Source: Clostridia bacterium
GTDB taxonomy: Bacteria; Bacillota; Clostridia; Oscillospirales; CAG-272
Length of the DNA stretch: 27,692 nucleotides
Assembly: GCA_900769475.1 (NCBI GenBank)
Contig: CAAGGQ010000078.1
Span: 1 to 27,692, forward strand
Direction: 5' to 3'
Below the pieces are notes generated by a model. That model was not told the DNA's origin, made no database searches, and saw nothing but the letters and a program-made list of their open reading frames with translations. A program made the translations under genes and the position numbers. How positions within the stretch are numbered: position 1 is the stretch's first letter; each line of letters starts with the position of its first letter. Below, in pieces: positions 7,576-14,613 of this stretch.

Positions 7576-7623
7576 AAAGGCTTTCCCTATGGGAGAACTC
7601 CCGCCGCAAGGTGGGTGAGAGGG
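7576..7623 (+). repeat. Two-hairpin repeat, diverged copy without gene (copy 4)
   Basis: The order is AAAGGC, hairpin 1 TTTCCC-TAT-GGGAGA (with a wobble pair), hairpin 2 CCCGCC-GCAA-GGTGGG (one wobble), then TGAGAGGG. It is more diverged than the others but keeps the architecture. It lies about 30 nt upstream of rsmI, so it is probably transcribed in the leader. Confidence 0.5.
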
Positions 7624-7657
7624 CTTTCCCTTCCCCACCAACACAGAAAGGACAACC

Positions 7658-8548
7658 ATGAGCTCTATCAAAAAATTAGAAGCCACCGCCAAAGAGAAAA
7701 ACCGTGTAGAGAGCGGCGTACTCTATCTGGTAGCCACGCCCATCGGCAACCTGGCCGACCTCTCCGAGCGTGCCATTAAGGTGCTCTCCGAGGTGGATTT
7801 TATTGCCGCTGAGGACACGCGAAACTCCATGAAGCTGCTCTCCCACTTGGGCATCAGCAAGCCCATGGTCTCCTATTTTGAGCACAACAAGCGGGAGAGA
7901 GGCGAGCAGATCGCCCTGCGCTTGGAGGGCGGCGAATCCTGCGCTCTCATCACCGACGCCGGCACCCCCGCCATCAGCGACCCCGGCGAGGACATGGTGG
8001 CTCTTTGCGCTTCGCGCGGCATTCGCGTCAGCTCGATTCCCGGCCCCGTGGCCTCCATCACCGCCCTCACCCTCTCGGGACTCCCCACGGGTCGCTTCAC
8101 CTTTGAGGGCTTCCTCTCGGTGAACAAGGCCGAGCGGCGGGCACATCTGGAGGAGCTGAAGACGCAGACCCGCACCATGCTCTTTCACGAAGCCCCTCAC
8201 AAGCTGAAGACCACCCTGAAGGATCTGGCCGCCGCCTTTGGCGAGGAGCGCCGCATCGCCCTCTGTCGCGAGCTGACCAAGCTGAACGAGGAGGTGCTCC
8301 GCATGACCCTGGGCGAAGCCCTTGCCTACTATGGCGAGCGGGAGCCCCGTGGCGAGTACGTTCTGGTAGTGGAGGGAGCCACCAAGTCCACAGCGCCCTC
8401 GGAGCCTTCCGGGGAGATGGACATTCCCACTCACGTCAAGCGCTATATCGACGCCGGCATGAGCAAGATGGACGCCATCAAGCAGACCGCCAAGGACCGT
8501 GGCGTGAAGAAAAACGAGATCTACCAAGCGGTGCTGGATATGGAATAA
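7658..8548 (+). CDS. rsmI: 16S rRNA (cytidine1402-2'-O)-methyltransferase RsmI, 296 aa
   Basis: RsmI 2'-O-methylates C1402 in the decoding centre of 16S rRNA using S-adenosylmethionine. It is a tetrapyrrole-methylase-fold enzyme. Visible motifs are VATPIGNLADLSERA (residues 25-39), AAEDTRNSMKLL, the glycine-rich ITDAGTPAISDPG and IPGPVASITAL. The C-terminal tail (KRYIDAGMSKMDAIKQTAKDRG, partly: MSKMDAIKQTAKDRG) is the small helical C-terminal domain common in Firmicutes RsmI. The ATG at 7658 has AAAGGAC upstream. The N terminus carries about 20 lysine- and glutamate-rich residues before the core, slightly longer than usual. It ends in a strong terminator before the polysaccharide cluster. Confidence 0.95.
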   Translation: MSSIKKLEATAKEKNRVESGVLYLVATPIGNLADLSERAIKVLSEVDFIAAEDTRNSMKLLSHLGISKPMVSYFEHNKRERGEQIALRLEGGESCALITDAGTPAISDPGEDMVALCASRGIRVSSIPGPVASITALTLSGLPTGRFTFEGFLSVNKAERRAHLEELKTQTRTMLFHEAPHKLKTTLKDLAAAFGEERRIALCRELTKLNEEVLRMTLGEALAYYGEREPRGEYVLVVEGATKSTAPSEPSGEMDIPTHVKRYIDAGMSKMDAIKQTAKDRGVKKNEIYQAVLDME

Positions 8549-8553
8549 CCTTT

Positions 8554-8586
8554 CGAACGGCGGAACTCCGCCGTTCGTTTTCTCTT
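8554..8586 (+). terminator. Rho-independent terminator of rsmI
   Basis: A 10-bp perfect GC-rich stem (8554-8563 CGAACGGCGG with 8568-8577) has loop AACT and is followed by TTTTCTCTTT. It begins 5 nt after the rsmI stop codon. Confidence 0.9.
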
Positions 8587-8642
8587 TCCCCACAAAAGGA
8601 GGGCGTTTTTTGCCCATCTCTCCTACTTTTTTTGAAAAACAG

Positions 8643-8671
8643 TTGCTTTTTTTCATAGAATGTGTTATAAT
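8643..8671 (+). promoter_or_regulatory. Promoter of the surface-polysaccharide unit
   Basis: -35 TTGCTT (8643-8648), a 17-nt spacer and consensus -10 TATAAT (8666-8671) precede the first glycosyltransferase by about 70 nt. No terminator is seen until 14063, so one transcript probably covers all five genes. Confidence 0.75.
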
Positions 8672-8739
8672 AATTTTGTATGCTTATTGCTAAAATCGTT
8701 TTTTTGTAACCGCAAGATCAAAGAAAGGGAGGAAATGCG

Positions 8740-9708
8740 TTGAAAACCAATACTGTTGCCATTTTATTGGCGGTTTGGGAGCCGCGAGAGGATTGGCTCG
8801 TGGAGCTGTTGCAATCCTTGAACGCGCAAACCTACCCTTCCTTGAAGCTCTACGTGCGGGACGACGCCTCCCCCACCTTTCCCTACGCGCGCCTGGAGGA
8901 GCTGCTCAAGACTCACGTCACAGCCTTTCCCTTCGTGCTTCACCGCAACGAGCGCAACCTTGGTTCCAACGGTACCTTTGGTGCCTTGGTCAAGGATTGT
9001 GAGGCGCCCTACGTGGCCTTTTGCGATCAGGATGATATTTGGCTTCCCAACAAGCTGGAAAACACCTTTGCCCTCTTGCAAAGCAGTCCCCTGCACCCTC
9101 GCCTGGTGTGCACCAACGTCAGCGTAATGAACGGAGAGGGGCTTGAGATCGCCCCCCGTATGGAGGAGCATCGCCGCCGCCACGTCTTTTTGCGCGGCGA
9201 GGGATTGGCTCCCACGCTCATCCACCGCAATTTTGCCATGGGATGCACCATGGTAATGGAACGGCAGACCGCTCTGGAGTGTCTTCCCTTCCCCTCCGCC
9301 GTGGTTCACGATCACTACCTGGCCTTTTGTGCCGCCCGGAAGGGGGCCATCGACTATTTGGACGAGCCTCAGATGCGCTACCGCGTGTACGGCGGCAATC
9401 AGACCGGGGTCATGGCAGGCATCACCTCCAAGGAGGCCTACTATCGGCGCCGCATCGAGGTCTTTGAACAGCGCGTACAAGCCTTCCTCCGTGTGGAGGC
9501 CGAAGCCGAGCTTCCCGCCCTTTCCGAAGCCCTGGCCTGGGCCGAAGCCCGGTGCCGCAACTACCGCCGAGAGCCCGGCAGCTTTCGCGCCCTCTGGAAG
9601 CTGCGTCACGTGGATCGCAAAACCAGCCTTATGGAGCTGTTGATCCTTCGTCTCCCCGCCCCCCTGTTCCGATGGGTGATCCGCATGATCCAAAAGGGGA
9701 TCCTGTAA
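8740..9708 (+). CDS. Family 2 glycosyltransferase, rhamnosyltransferase-like, 322 aa
   Basis: This is a GT-A fold, inverting GT2 enzyme acting on the cytoplasmic face of the membrane. The N-terminal nucleotide-binding part reads VAILLAVWEPREDWL...LYVRDDASP. The metal/sugar-nucleotide DxD motif is CDQDDIW (D96-D99), and an acidic-aromatic motif HDHYLAF lies further on. The RYRVYGGNQTG segment resembles the substrate loop (RxHxxN-like) of RgpB/RfbN-type rhamnosyltransferases. The start is a TTG at 8740 with GGGAGG 7 nt upstream. An ATG 5 nt earlier opens only ATG-CGT-TGA, whose stop overlaps the TTG, so it is not the gene start. It is the first gene of the operon. The donor sugar is an inference. 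Confidence 0.85.
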   Translation: MKTNTVAILLAVWEPREDWLVELLQSLNAQTYPSLKLYVRDDASPTFPYARLEELLKTHVTAFPFVLHRNERNLGSNGTFGALVKDCEAPYVAFCDQDDIWLPNKLENTFALLQSSPLHPRLVCTNVSVMNGEGLEIAPRMEEHRRRHVFLRGEGLAPTLIHRNFAMGCTMVMERQTALECLPFPSAVVHDHYLAFCAARKGAIDYLDEPQMRYRVYGGNQTGVMAGITSKEAYYRRRIEVFEQRVQAFLRVEAEAELPALSEALAWAEARCRNYRREPGSFRALWKLRHVDRKTSLMELLILRLPAPLFRWVIRMIQKGIL

Positions 9709-9741
9709 GCTATTCCATCTCTCTACGTTTACGAGGATATT

Positions 9742-10650
9742 ATGAAAGATACGAAAACTCTGCAAATTCAAGCAGTACTCTATAAAAACGCCACCGATGC
9801 GCTGGAGCGCTCCCTCTTCTCTTTGGCCAACGCGGTCCTGCGGGAGCAAAAGCGCGGCGGTCTGGCAAGCGCCACCCTGCTTTGGGGTGACGCCTCCCCC
9901 TCCCCCGTGTACTCCGAGGAGCAGATCCGAGCCCTCAACGAAACGCTTGCCGCCACCTTTGACGGCAACGCTCCTCTGACTCTGGAATACCGCTTCTTTA
10001 ACGAAAACACCGGCTACGGCAAGGGGCACAATCTCCTTTTTGCCAACTGCTCTGCCGATATGCTCATGGTGCTCAACCCCGACATTGTGGTCTGCCACAA
10101 TTTCTTTGAGGAAATGCTGGCCCCCTTCTCCAACCCCTCGGTGGGTCTGACCGAGGCACGGCAAACCCCCGTGGAGCATCCCAAGCACTACAACAAAAAG
10201 ACCGGGGAGACTCCCTGGTCCTCGGGCGCCTGCTTCCTCATGCCCTCCCGTCTCTACGGGGAGCTGGGCGGCTTTGACCACGAAAGCTTCTTTATGTACT
10301 GCGAGGACGTGGATTTTTCCTTCCGCATCCGTCAAACCGGTAAAAAGCTGATCTACCGTCCCTCGGCTCCCGTCTATCACGGAAAGCGCTTCGACGACCG
10401 CACGGGCGAGCTGGAGCACACCTATACCGAGCTGCGGTATTCGGTGGAGTCCCAAATCATCCTGGCGCACAAGTGGAAGCAAAAGCACATGCTCTCCTAT
10501 CTATTGTCCATCTGCCGCAACGGCGATGAAAATCAAAGAGCCGCGGTTGCGTCCTATGAAAAACGCTTGGCCGAGGGCAGTCTTTCCTGCGTTTCGGGCG
10601 ACACCCACGTATTTAAGCAATCCCACCTGAAAAACCGTTACTCCATGTAA
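9742..10650 (+). CDS. Family 2 glycosyltransferase, WbbL/rhamnosyltransferase-like, 302 aa
   Basis: This GT2 enzyme has the WbbL-type pattern. NENTGYGKGHN corresponds to the usual NxNxGfaxGxN motif and VLNPDIVV carries the DxD-equivalent Asp. GACFLMPSRLYGELGGFDHESFF-type acceptor-loop residues (short form GACFLM...GGFDE/HxFF) and YCEDVDFSFRIRQTGKK (the E-D-x-D catalytic motif) complete the family signature. An ATG at 9742 has GAGGATATT upstream. The gap from the first glycosyltransferase is 33 nt. The family includes enzymes adding rhamnose to lipid-linked acceptors, so a rhamnose-containing glycan is plausible. The C terminus is soluble and basic. Confidence 0.85.
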   Translation: MKDTKTLQIQAVLYKNATDALERSLFSLANAVLREQKRGGLASATLLWGDASPSPVYSEEQIRALNETLAATFDGNAPLTLEYRFFNENTGYGKGHNLLFANCSADMLMVLNPDIVVCHNFFEEMLAPFSNPSVGLTEARQTPVEHPKHYNKKTGETPWSSGACFLMPSRLYGELGGFDHESFFMYCEDVDFSFRIRQTGKKLIYRPSAPVYHGKRFDDRTGELEHTYTELRYSVESQIILAHKWKQKHMLSYLLSICRNGDENQRAAVASYEKRLAEGSLSCVSGDTHVFKQSHLKNRYSM

Positions 10651-10673
10651 CTCGGCTTGTGAAAGGATATTCG

Positions 10674-11711
10674 ATGATGGAAACCCCCGCAACCATTCCC
10701 TTTACCGGGACCGAATCGGCACCCGCCCTGTATTTTCGGTGGCTGGAAGAACGCGCTGCAATGCGACAAGGACAGCCGGAGGAGCCCGACGCTCCCTTTC
10801 TCTCGGTTTTGATGCGGACCCAGGGCAAGCGCAAGGAGACTCTGATGGAGGCTCTGCTCTCCCTGGAGGCGCAAAGCGACGCCGACTTTGAAGTGATCCT
10901 GGTGATCCATCGCGCCACCGAGGCCGATCAGGCCGAGACCCTGGCGCTTTTGGAAGAGCTTTCTCCCTTTATGAAACAACGGGTACGCCACTTCCTCCTG
11001 GACACGGGCACCCGCTCCGCGCCCCTCAACCTGGCGCTTTCCAAGGCGCGAGGACACTATATTGCTATGCTGGACGACGACGACGTGGTGTTTGAAAACT
11101 GGATCGAGGCCTTCCATGAGGCGGCCAAGGAAAAGAACGGCATGGCCATTCGTTGCTACGGTATGACCCAGTTCTGGACGCTTCACGAGGATAAGAAGGG
11201 CAAGAAGGTCCTCCAATCCTCCGCCGCGCCCCAGCCCGCCTACTGTCAACCCTTTGATCTGCTCAAGCATTTTTCCGATAACTACACACCCATTTCCTGT
11301 GTGGCACTTCCCCGTGCCTGCTATTCGGTGTTCGGCATCGAATTTGACGAGACTCTGACCACCGCCGAGGACTGGGATTTCCTTATGCGCTCCATGCTGC
11401 TTTGCGGGGTACACGATACCAAAAAGATCACCTTCCTCTACCGCTTGTGGCAGAACACCGAGACCTCCCACACTCTGCATCGGGAATCCGAATGGCTGCG
11501 CAACCGCAAGTATATTATGGAAAAGCTGGACCGCATCCCCTACGTGACCACCAACGCCGAGCGACGCGCGCTGGAGAACGGAGAAGCCCAGGAGGAGGCC
11601 GTGCTGCAGCTGACCTTCCGGCAAAAGCTTCAGCGCATTTACCGCACCTACGGTCCCTGGCGCTTCCCCTTTGTGCTGATCCGCAAGGCTCTGCACCGCA
11701 TTTTTGGATAA
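10674..11711 (+). CDS. Family 2 glycosyltransferase, 345 aa
   Basis: The GT2 core starts near residue 45 (PFLSVLMRTQGKRKETLMEAL), preceded by a ~40-residue N-terminal extension. The DxD region is AMLDDDDVVFENWIEAF, and TAEDWDFLMR supplies the ED catalytic motif. The C terminus (KLQRIYRTYGPWRFPFVLIRK) is basic and amphipathic and may bind the membrane surface. A frame opens at GTG 10659, but the ATG at 10674 is better because AAAGGA lies 6 nt upstream of it. The gap from the previous gene is 23 nt. It is the third transferase of the unit. Specificity is unknown. Confidence 0.85.
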   Translation: MMETPATIPFTGTESAPALYFRWLEERAAMRQGQPEEPDAPFLSVLMRTQGKRKETLMEALLSLEAQSDADFEVILVIHRATEADQAETLALLEELSPFMKQRVRHFLLDTGTRSAPLNLALSKARGHYIAMLDDDDVVFENWIEAFHEAAKEKNGMAIRCYGMTQFWTLHEDKKGKKVLQSSAAPQPAYCQPFDLLKHFSDNYTPISCVALPRACYSVFGIEFDETLTTAEDWDFLMRSMLLCGVHDTKKITFLYRLWQNTETSHTLHRESEWLRNRKYIMEKLDRIPYVTTNAERRALENGEAQEEAVLQLTFRQKLQRIYRTYGPWRFPFVLIRKALHRIFG

Positions 11712-11747
11712 CCCGACCCTGTAAAATTTGAACGGAAAGGATTTGTT

Positions 11748-13232
11748 ATGAAAAGCAAAGCCATACGGATATGCCTTGTGGTATTGGCCGCCTATCTGCT
11801 CCTGGGCGCCGGATTCTACTTTATTGCCGGTGACAGCCTGCACGCCACCTCCAACACCACTGAAACCGTGACTGCCAAAGCCAGCCTTGGAGAGTTTACC
11901 GCCGGAGAAAAGATCCGGCAAAGCTTTGTTTGCGAATTTGACGAGCTCACCTCCATCTCCTTTTTGGTGGGTACCAACGCCAGAGAAAACAACGATCTGA
12001 TCCTGGTAGAGCTCTTGGACGAGAATGGACAGGCCGTGATGGAGCCCTTGAAAATGGCAACGGCCAAGCTCAAGGACAACGCTCCCTATACCCTGGTTCT
12101 CCCCACCCCCATTACCGAAGCACGGGAGCAGCGCTTTACCCTGCAGCTCACCAGCCGCTACGGAGCCCCCAAGAACGCCATCTGCTTCTACTATGGAAAC
12201 TCGGTGGACACCGGACGCTTTGATTTTAGCGCGCAGATCAGCGAGGAGGATGCTCTCTATGTCTTTGAGGGCGATAAGTTCATCCCCTTTAAGGACACCG
12301 ACGGAAACATTTGCCAGCTTTGTCTTTCCCTCAACGGCACCGACAATCACTGGTTTGGAGAATACTACTGGTTCCTTTACGCCGGCGCAGGCCTTTTGCT
12401 CCTGCTGTTCCTTGGCTACCAGGTCCTCTGCCTCCGGAGGGGAAAGCACACCTTGACCCTGGCGGTAGCAAACTCGATCCGCAAATACAGCTTTTTGATC
12501 CGTCAGCTGGTGTCCCGAGATTTCAAGTCCAAATACAAGCGCTCGGTGCTGGGTATGCTTTGGAGCTTCCTCAATCCTCTGCTCACCATGAGCATCCAGT
12601 ATGTGGTCTTCTCCACCATCTTCCAGTCCACCATTCCCAACTTTATCATCTACCTGCTCACGGGTATCATTTGCTTCAACTTCTTTAGCGAGGCCACCAG
12701 CATGTGCCTGATGAGCATCATTGGAAACGCCTCCCTGATCAACAAGGTGTACGTTCCCAAGTATATCTACCCTTTCTCCCGTACCATTTCCTCGGGAATC
12801 AACCTGCTCCTTTCCCTGGTGCCCCTCTTGATCATGCTGCTCATCACCCGCACCCCCATCACCCCTGCCATTCTGCTCCTCCCCTTTGCCCTGCTCATGC
12901 TCTTTTTGCTCAGCTACGGCGTAGGCTTGCTCCTGGCTACCATGATGGTCTTCTTCCGGGACACCCAATTCCTTTGGAACATCTTCTCCATGCTCCTGAT
13001 GTATATGACCCCCATTTTCTACCCCGACAACATCATTCCCGATCGCTTTATGAGCATTTACAAGCTCAATCCCCTGTACCATGTGATCCGCTTTATGAGA
13101 AGCATCCTCATTGACGGAGTCTCCCTGGAGCCCAAGGCCTATCTTTGGTGCGCGGTGCTCTGCCTGATCCCCTTCTTGATCGGTCTTGTGGTGTTCCGAA
13201 AGAACGAGGACAAGTTCGTTTTGAACATCTGA
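11748..13232 (+). CDS. ABC-2 polysaccharide exporter permease with fused extracytoplasmic N-terminal domain, 494 aa
   Basis: The C-terminal ~260 residues (about 235-494) match the Wzm/TagG-type permease of polysaccharide ABC exporters. They have the cytoplasmic entry motif RDFKSKYKRSVLGMLWSFLNPL, six hydrophobic segments and a terminal FRKNEDKFV. In front is an unusual extension: TM1 at residues 7-27, a ~175-residue extracytoplasmic stretch (28-205) rich in beta-strand-like segments (GEKIRQSFVCEFDELTSISF), and TM2 at 206-229. A typical Wzm/TagG is about 260-280 aa, so this is almost twice the length. An AAAGGATTTGTT site precedes the ATG. It sits between the glycosyltransferases and the ATPase, so it most likely exports the glycan they make. 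The extra domain could hold or hand over the glycan outside the cell, which is inference. Confidence 0.85.
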   Translation: MKSKAIRICLVVLAAYLLLGAGFYFIAGDSLHATSNTTETVTAKASLGEFTAGEKIRQSFVCEFDELTSISFLVGTNARENNDLILVELLDENGQAVMEPLKMATAKLKDNAPYTLVLPTPITEAREQRFTLQLTSRYGAPKNAICFYYGNSVDTGRFDFSAQISEEDALYVFEGDKFIPFKDTDGNICQLCLSLNGTDNHWFGEYYWFLYAGAGLLLLLFLGYQVLCLRRGKHTLTLAVANSIRKYSFLIRQLVSRDFKSKYKRSVLGMLWSFLNPLLTMSIQYVVFSTIFQSTIPNFIIYLLTGIICFNFFSEATSMCLMSIIGNASLINKVYVPKYIYPFSRTISSGINLLLSLVPLLIMLLITRTPITPAILLLPFALLMLFLLSYGVGLLLATMMVFFRDTQFLWNIFSMLLMYMTPIFYPDNIIPDRFMSIYKLNPLYHVIRFMRSILIDGVSLEPKAYLWCAVLCLIPFLIGLVVFRKNEDKFVLNI

Positions 13233-13274
13233 TCCCCTCCCATAACGAAAGAAAGGACGCGTATTGCTCTTGTT

Positions 13275-14006
13275 ATGATGATTAAAGCAGAAAACATTAC
13301 GGTTTGCTACCGAATGGCCAACGACAAAATTCAAAGCATCAAGGAATACTTGGTAGCTCTGCTCAAGCGAAAGCTGAAATACGATGAGTTCCGTGCCCTG
13401 CAGGACGTGAGCTTTGAGATCGAAAAGGGCGAGGTCATTGGCATCGTTGGCAACAATGGCGCCGGAAAGAGCACCCTACTCAAGGTGATCTCGGGGATCC
13501 TGCGCCCCACCAAAGGATCCGTATCCCTGGAGGGAAACGTGGTTCCCATGCTGGAGCTGGGAAGCGGCTTTGACTTTGACCTCTCGGGACGGGAAAACAT
13601 CTTTCTCAACGGTGCAATCCTTGGCTACTCCGAGAAATTTCTCAAGGAGAAATACGACGAGATCGTGGAGTTCTCCGAGTTGGGAGAATTCATCGACATT
13701 CCCGTGCGAAACTACTCCTCGGGTATGATCATGCGCCTGGCCTTTTCCATTGCCTCCCAGGTGGTGCCCGACATTCTGATCGTGGACGAGATCCTGGCGG
13801 TGGGCGACGCGGCCTTCCAGGAAAAGAGCTACGCCCGCATGATGGAGCTAATGAGCCACGGCACCACGGTGCTGCTGGTATCCCACAACATCGACCAGAT
13901 CCGTCGCCTATGCGACCGCGTGATCTGGCTGGATCACGGCAAGGTGGTCTCCATTGGGCAAACCGAGGAGATCTGCGAGGCCTATATGAAAACGCAACAA
14001 CGATAA
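13275..14006 (+). CDS. Polysaccharide ABC exporter ATP-binding protein (Wzt/TagH-like), 243 aa
   Basis: This is the nucleotide-binding subunit that powers export through the preceding permease. Walker A is GNNGAGKST (residues 59-67), the signature is NYSSGMIMRLAFSIA, Walker B is ILIVDEILAVGDAAF and the switch His lies in VSHNIDQIRRL. The protein stops right after the ATPase core and lacks the C-terminal carbohydrate-binding domain of Wzt (O9a type). The extracytoplasmic domain in the permease may compensate, though this is only speculation. The ATG at 13275 has its nearest Shine-Dalgarno (AAAGGA, 13252-13257) 17 nt away. An in-frame ATT at 13263 is 5 nt from that site, so the true start is uncertain. 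It is the last gene of the unit, followed by a strong terminator. Confidence 0.9.
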   Translation: MMIKAENITVCYRMANDKIQSIKEYLVALLKRKLKYDEFRALQDVSFEIEKGEVIGIVGNNGAGKSTLLKVISGILRPTKGSVSLEGNVVPMLELGSGFDFDLSGRENIFLNGAILGYSEKFLKEKYDEIVEFSELGEFIDIPVRNYSSGMIMRLAFSIASQVVPDILIVDEILAVGDAAFQEKSYARMMELMSHGTTVLLVSHNIDQIRRLCDRVIWLDHGKVVSIGQTEEICEAYMKTQQR

Positions 14007-14062
14007 GAAAAAGCGCAACCTCATAATGGGTGTTGTCTTTATCGGAGAAATCACCATAACGT

Positions 14063-14110
14063 AAAATTCCCACAGACCAATCAAACGGTTTGTGGGAATT
14101 TTTATTTTAT
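14063..14110 (+). terminator. Terminator of the polysaccharide unit
   Basis: The stem runs 14063-14078 with 14087-14102: 12 perfect bp AAAATTCCCACA/TGTGGGAATTTT, then four more pairs including one G-T wobble. The loop is 8 nt and a long T-rich tract (TTTTTATTTTAT, counting the T residues at the stem base) follows. Confidence 0.9.
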
Positions 14111-14132
14111 AAGCAGGGGAAACGGTTTAACC

Positions 14133-14181
14133 AAGCCTTCTCCAGTGGGAGAAGGTGGCAGCCGAAGGCTGACGGATGAGG
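14133..14181 (+). repeat. Two-hairpin repeat, left border of the DUF559 cassette (copy 1)
   Basis: The element consists of AAG (14133-14135), hairpin 1 CCTTCTCC-AGTG-GGAGAAGG (14136-14155), TGG, hairpin 2 CAGCC-GAA-GGCTG (14159-14171), then ACGGATGAGG (14172-14181). The AAG end faces outward and the GGATGAGG end faces the gene. The DUF559 stop codon lies 3 nt inside it. Confidence 0.8.
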
Positions 14182-14183
14182 TG

Positions 14184-14558
14184 TTATCTCACCGGCTTAA
14201 GATCGGAATAATCCAACTCAAGATGCTTCAGAATGTCCTCTGCAACGGCATTAAAATTATTCCGTATATTGTCGTTAGAATAACGCAAAACAGAAATTTC
14301 CCAAGTTGCTAAGGCAGCATCTCTTTGTTCGTCTGCTTCCTTATGTTCGGGTAACAAATGCTGTCTGCCATCCACCTCAATTACAATCTTCTTTTCCGCT
14401 ATGTAAAAGTCAACGATATAGTTTTCAATATTATGCTGACGTCTGACGTTAACAGGCAGTCTTTTAAGAAAATCATACCACAGATGCTTTTCTTCGGGTG
14501 TCATATTTTTTCGGAGAGTTCGTGCATTTGACACGAGCTTTTTGTTGTAAGGTATCAT
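14184..14558 (-). CDS. DUF559 (Vsr/restriction-endonuclease-like) protein, 124 aa
   Basis: This matches the DUF559 family of small predicted nucleases with a Vsr-like fold. Landmarks in order are LRKNMTPEEKHLW (residues 15-27), RRQHNIENYIVDFYI with D50, the acidic core VIEVDGRQH with E61, D63 and H67, EQRDAAL with D80, and the terminal strand VLRYSNDNIRNN. D50/E61/D63/H67 are plausible metal or catalytic residues by analogy with Vsr; they are not proven. Length is typical of stand-alone members. The ATG at 14558 has GAGGAG 5 nt upstream, and that site is part of the border repeat. It lies 9 nt after the stop of the kinase-like gene, so it is probably translated by coupling. Codon use appears AT-richer than the housekeeping neighbours, which suggests transfer. 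Confidence 0.85.
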   Translation of the reverse strand: MIPYNKKLVSNARTLRKNMTPEEKHLWYDFLKRLPVNVRRQHNIENYIVDFYIAEKKIVIEVDGRQHLLPEHKEADEQRDAALATWEISVLRYSNDNIRNNFNAVAEDILKHLELDYSDLKPVR

Positions 14559-14565
14559 TTTGACT

Positions 14566-14613
14566 CCTCATCCACCGCTGACGCGGTCCCCCTTCTCCCA
14601 CAGGAGAAGGCTT
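14566..14613 (-). repeat. Two-hairpin repeat, right border of the DUF559 cassette (copy 2)
   Basis: Read on the minus strand it runs AAG, hairpin 1 CCTTCTCC-TGTG-GGAGAAGG (14591-14610), GGGA, hairpin 2 CCGC-GTCA-GCGG (14575-14586), then TGGATGAGG. It contains the last codons and TGA of the kinase-like gene and the GAGGAG ribosome-binding site of the DUF559 gene. Confidence 0.8.

Larger units (their letters stand above)
7390..7657. other. Gene-free, repeat-rich divergent region between amidase and rsmI
   Basis: This stretch separates the divergent amidase and rsmI genes. It holds a G/C-run segment at about 7398-7437, two copies of the two-hairpin repeat (7467-7520 and 7576-7623) facing each other, and a short A6/T6 hairpin (about 7554-7571). 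The rsmI ribosome-binding site (AAAGGAC) is at its right end. I see no tRNA, no convincing ORF and no clear sigma-A promoter for rsmI. Confidence 0.5.
14133..14613 (-). mobile_element. Putative mini-cassette: DUF559 nuclease gene bounded by inverted two-hairpin repeats
   Basis: The single gene at 14184-14558 fills nearly all the space between two ~49-bp repeats in inverted orientation: 14133-14181 and the reverse complement at 14566-14613. Both start AAGCCTTCTCC at the outside and end GGATGAGG at the inside. The same repeat family occurs without a gene at 7467-7520 and 7576-7623. This is the layout of a small element with terminal inverted repeats plus solo copies. I see no transposase and no target-site duplication, so mobility is a hypothesis. 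Confidence 0.45.

Noticed and set aside
7467..7623. Possible CRISPR array from repeated GC-rich hairpins
   Set aside because: The repeats are in inverted orientation, differ in sequence, have no regular spacers and no cas genes are nearby.
10638..13334. 898-codon open frame on the minus strand
   Set aside because: It is antisense to the third glycosyltransferase and the permease, which carry family motifs. The frame results from codon bias that avoids TTA, CTA and TCA on the coding strand.
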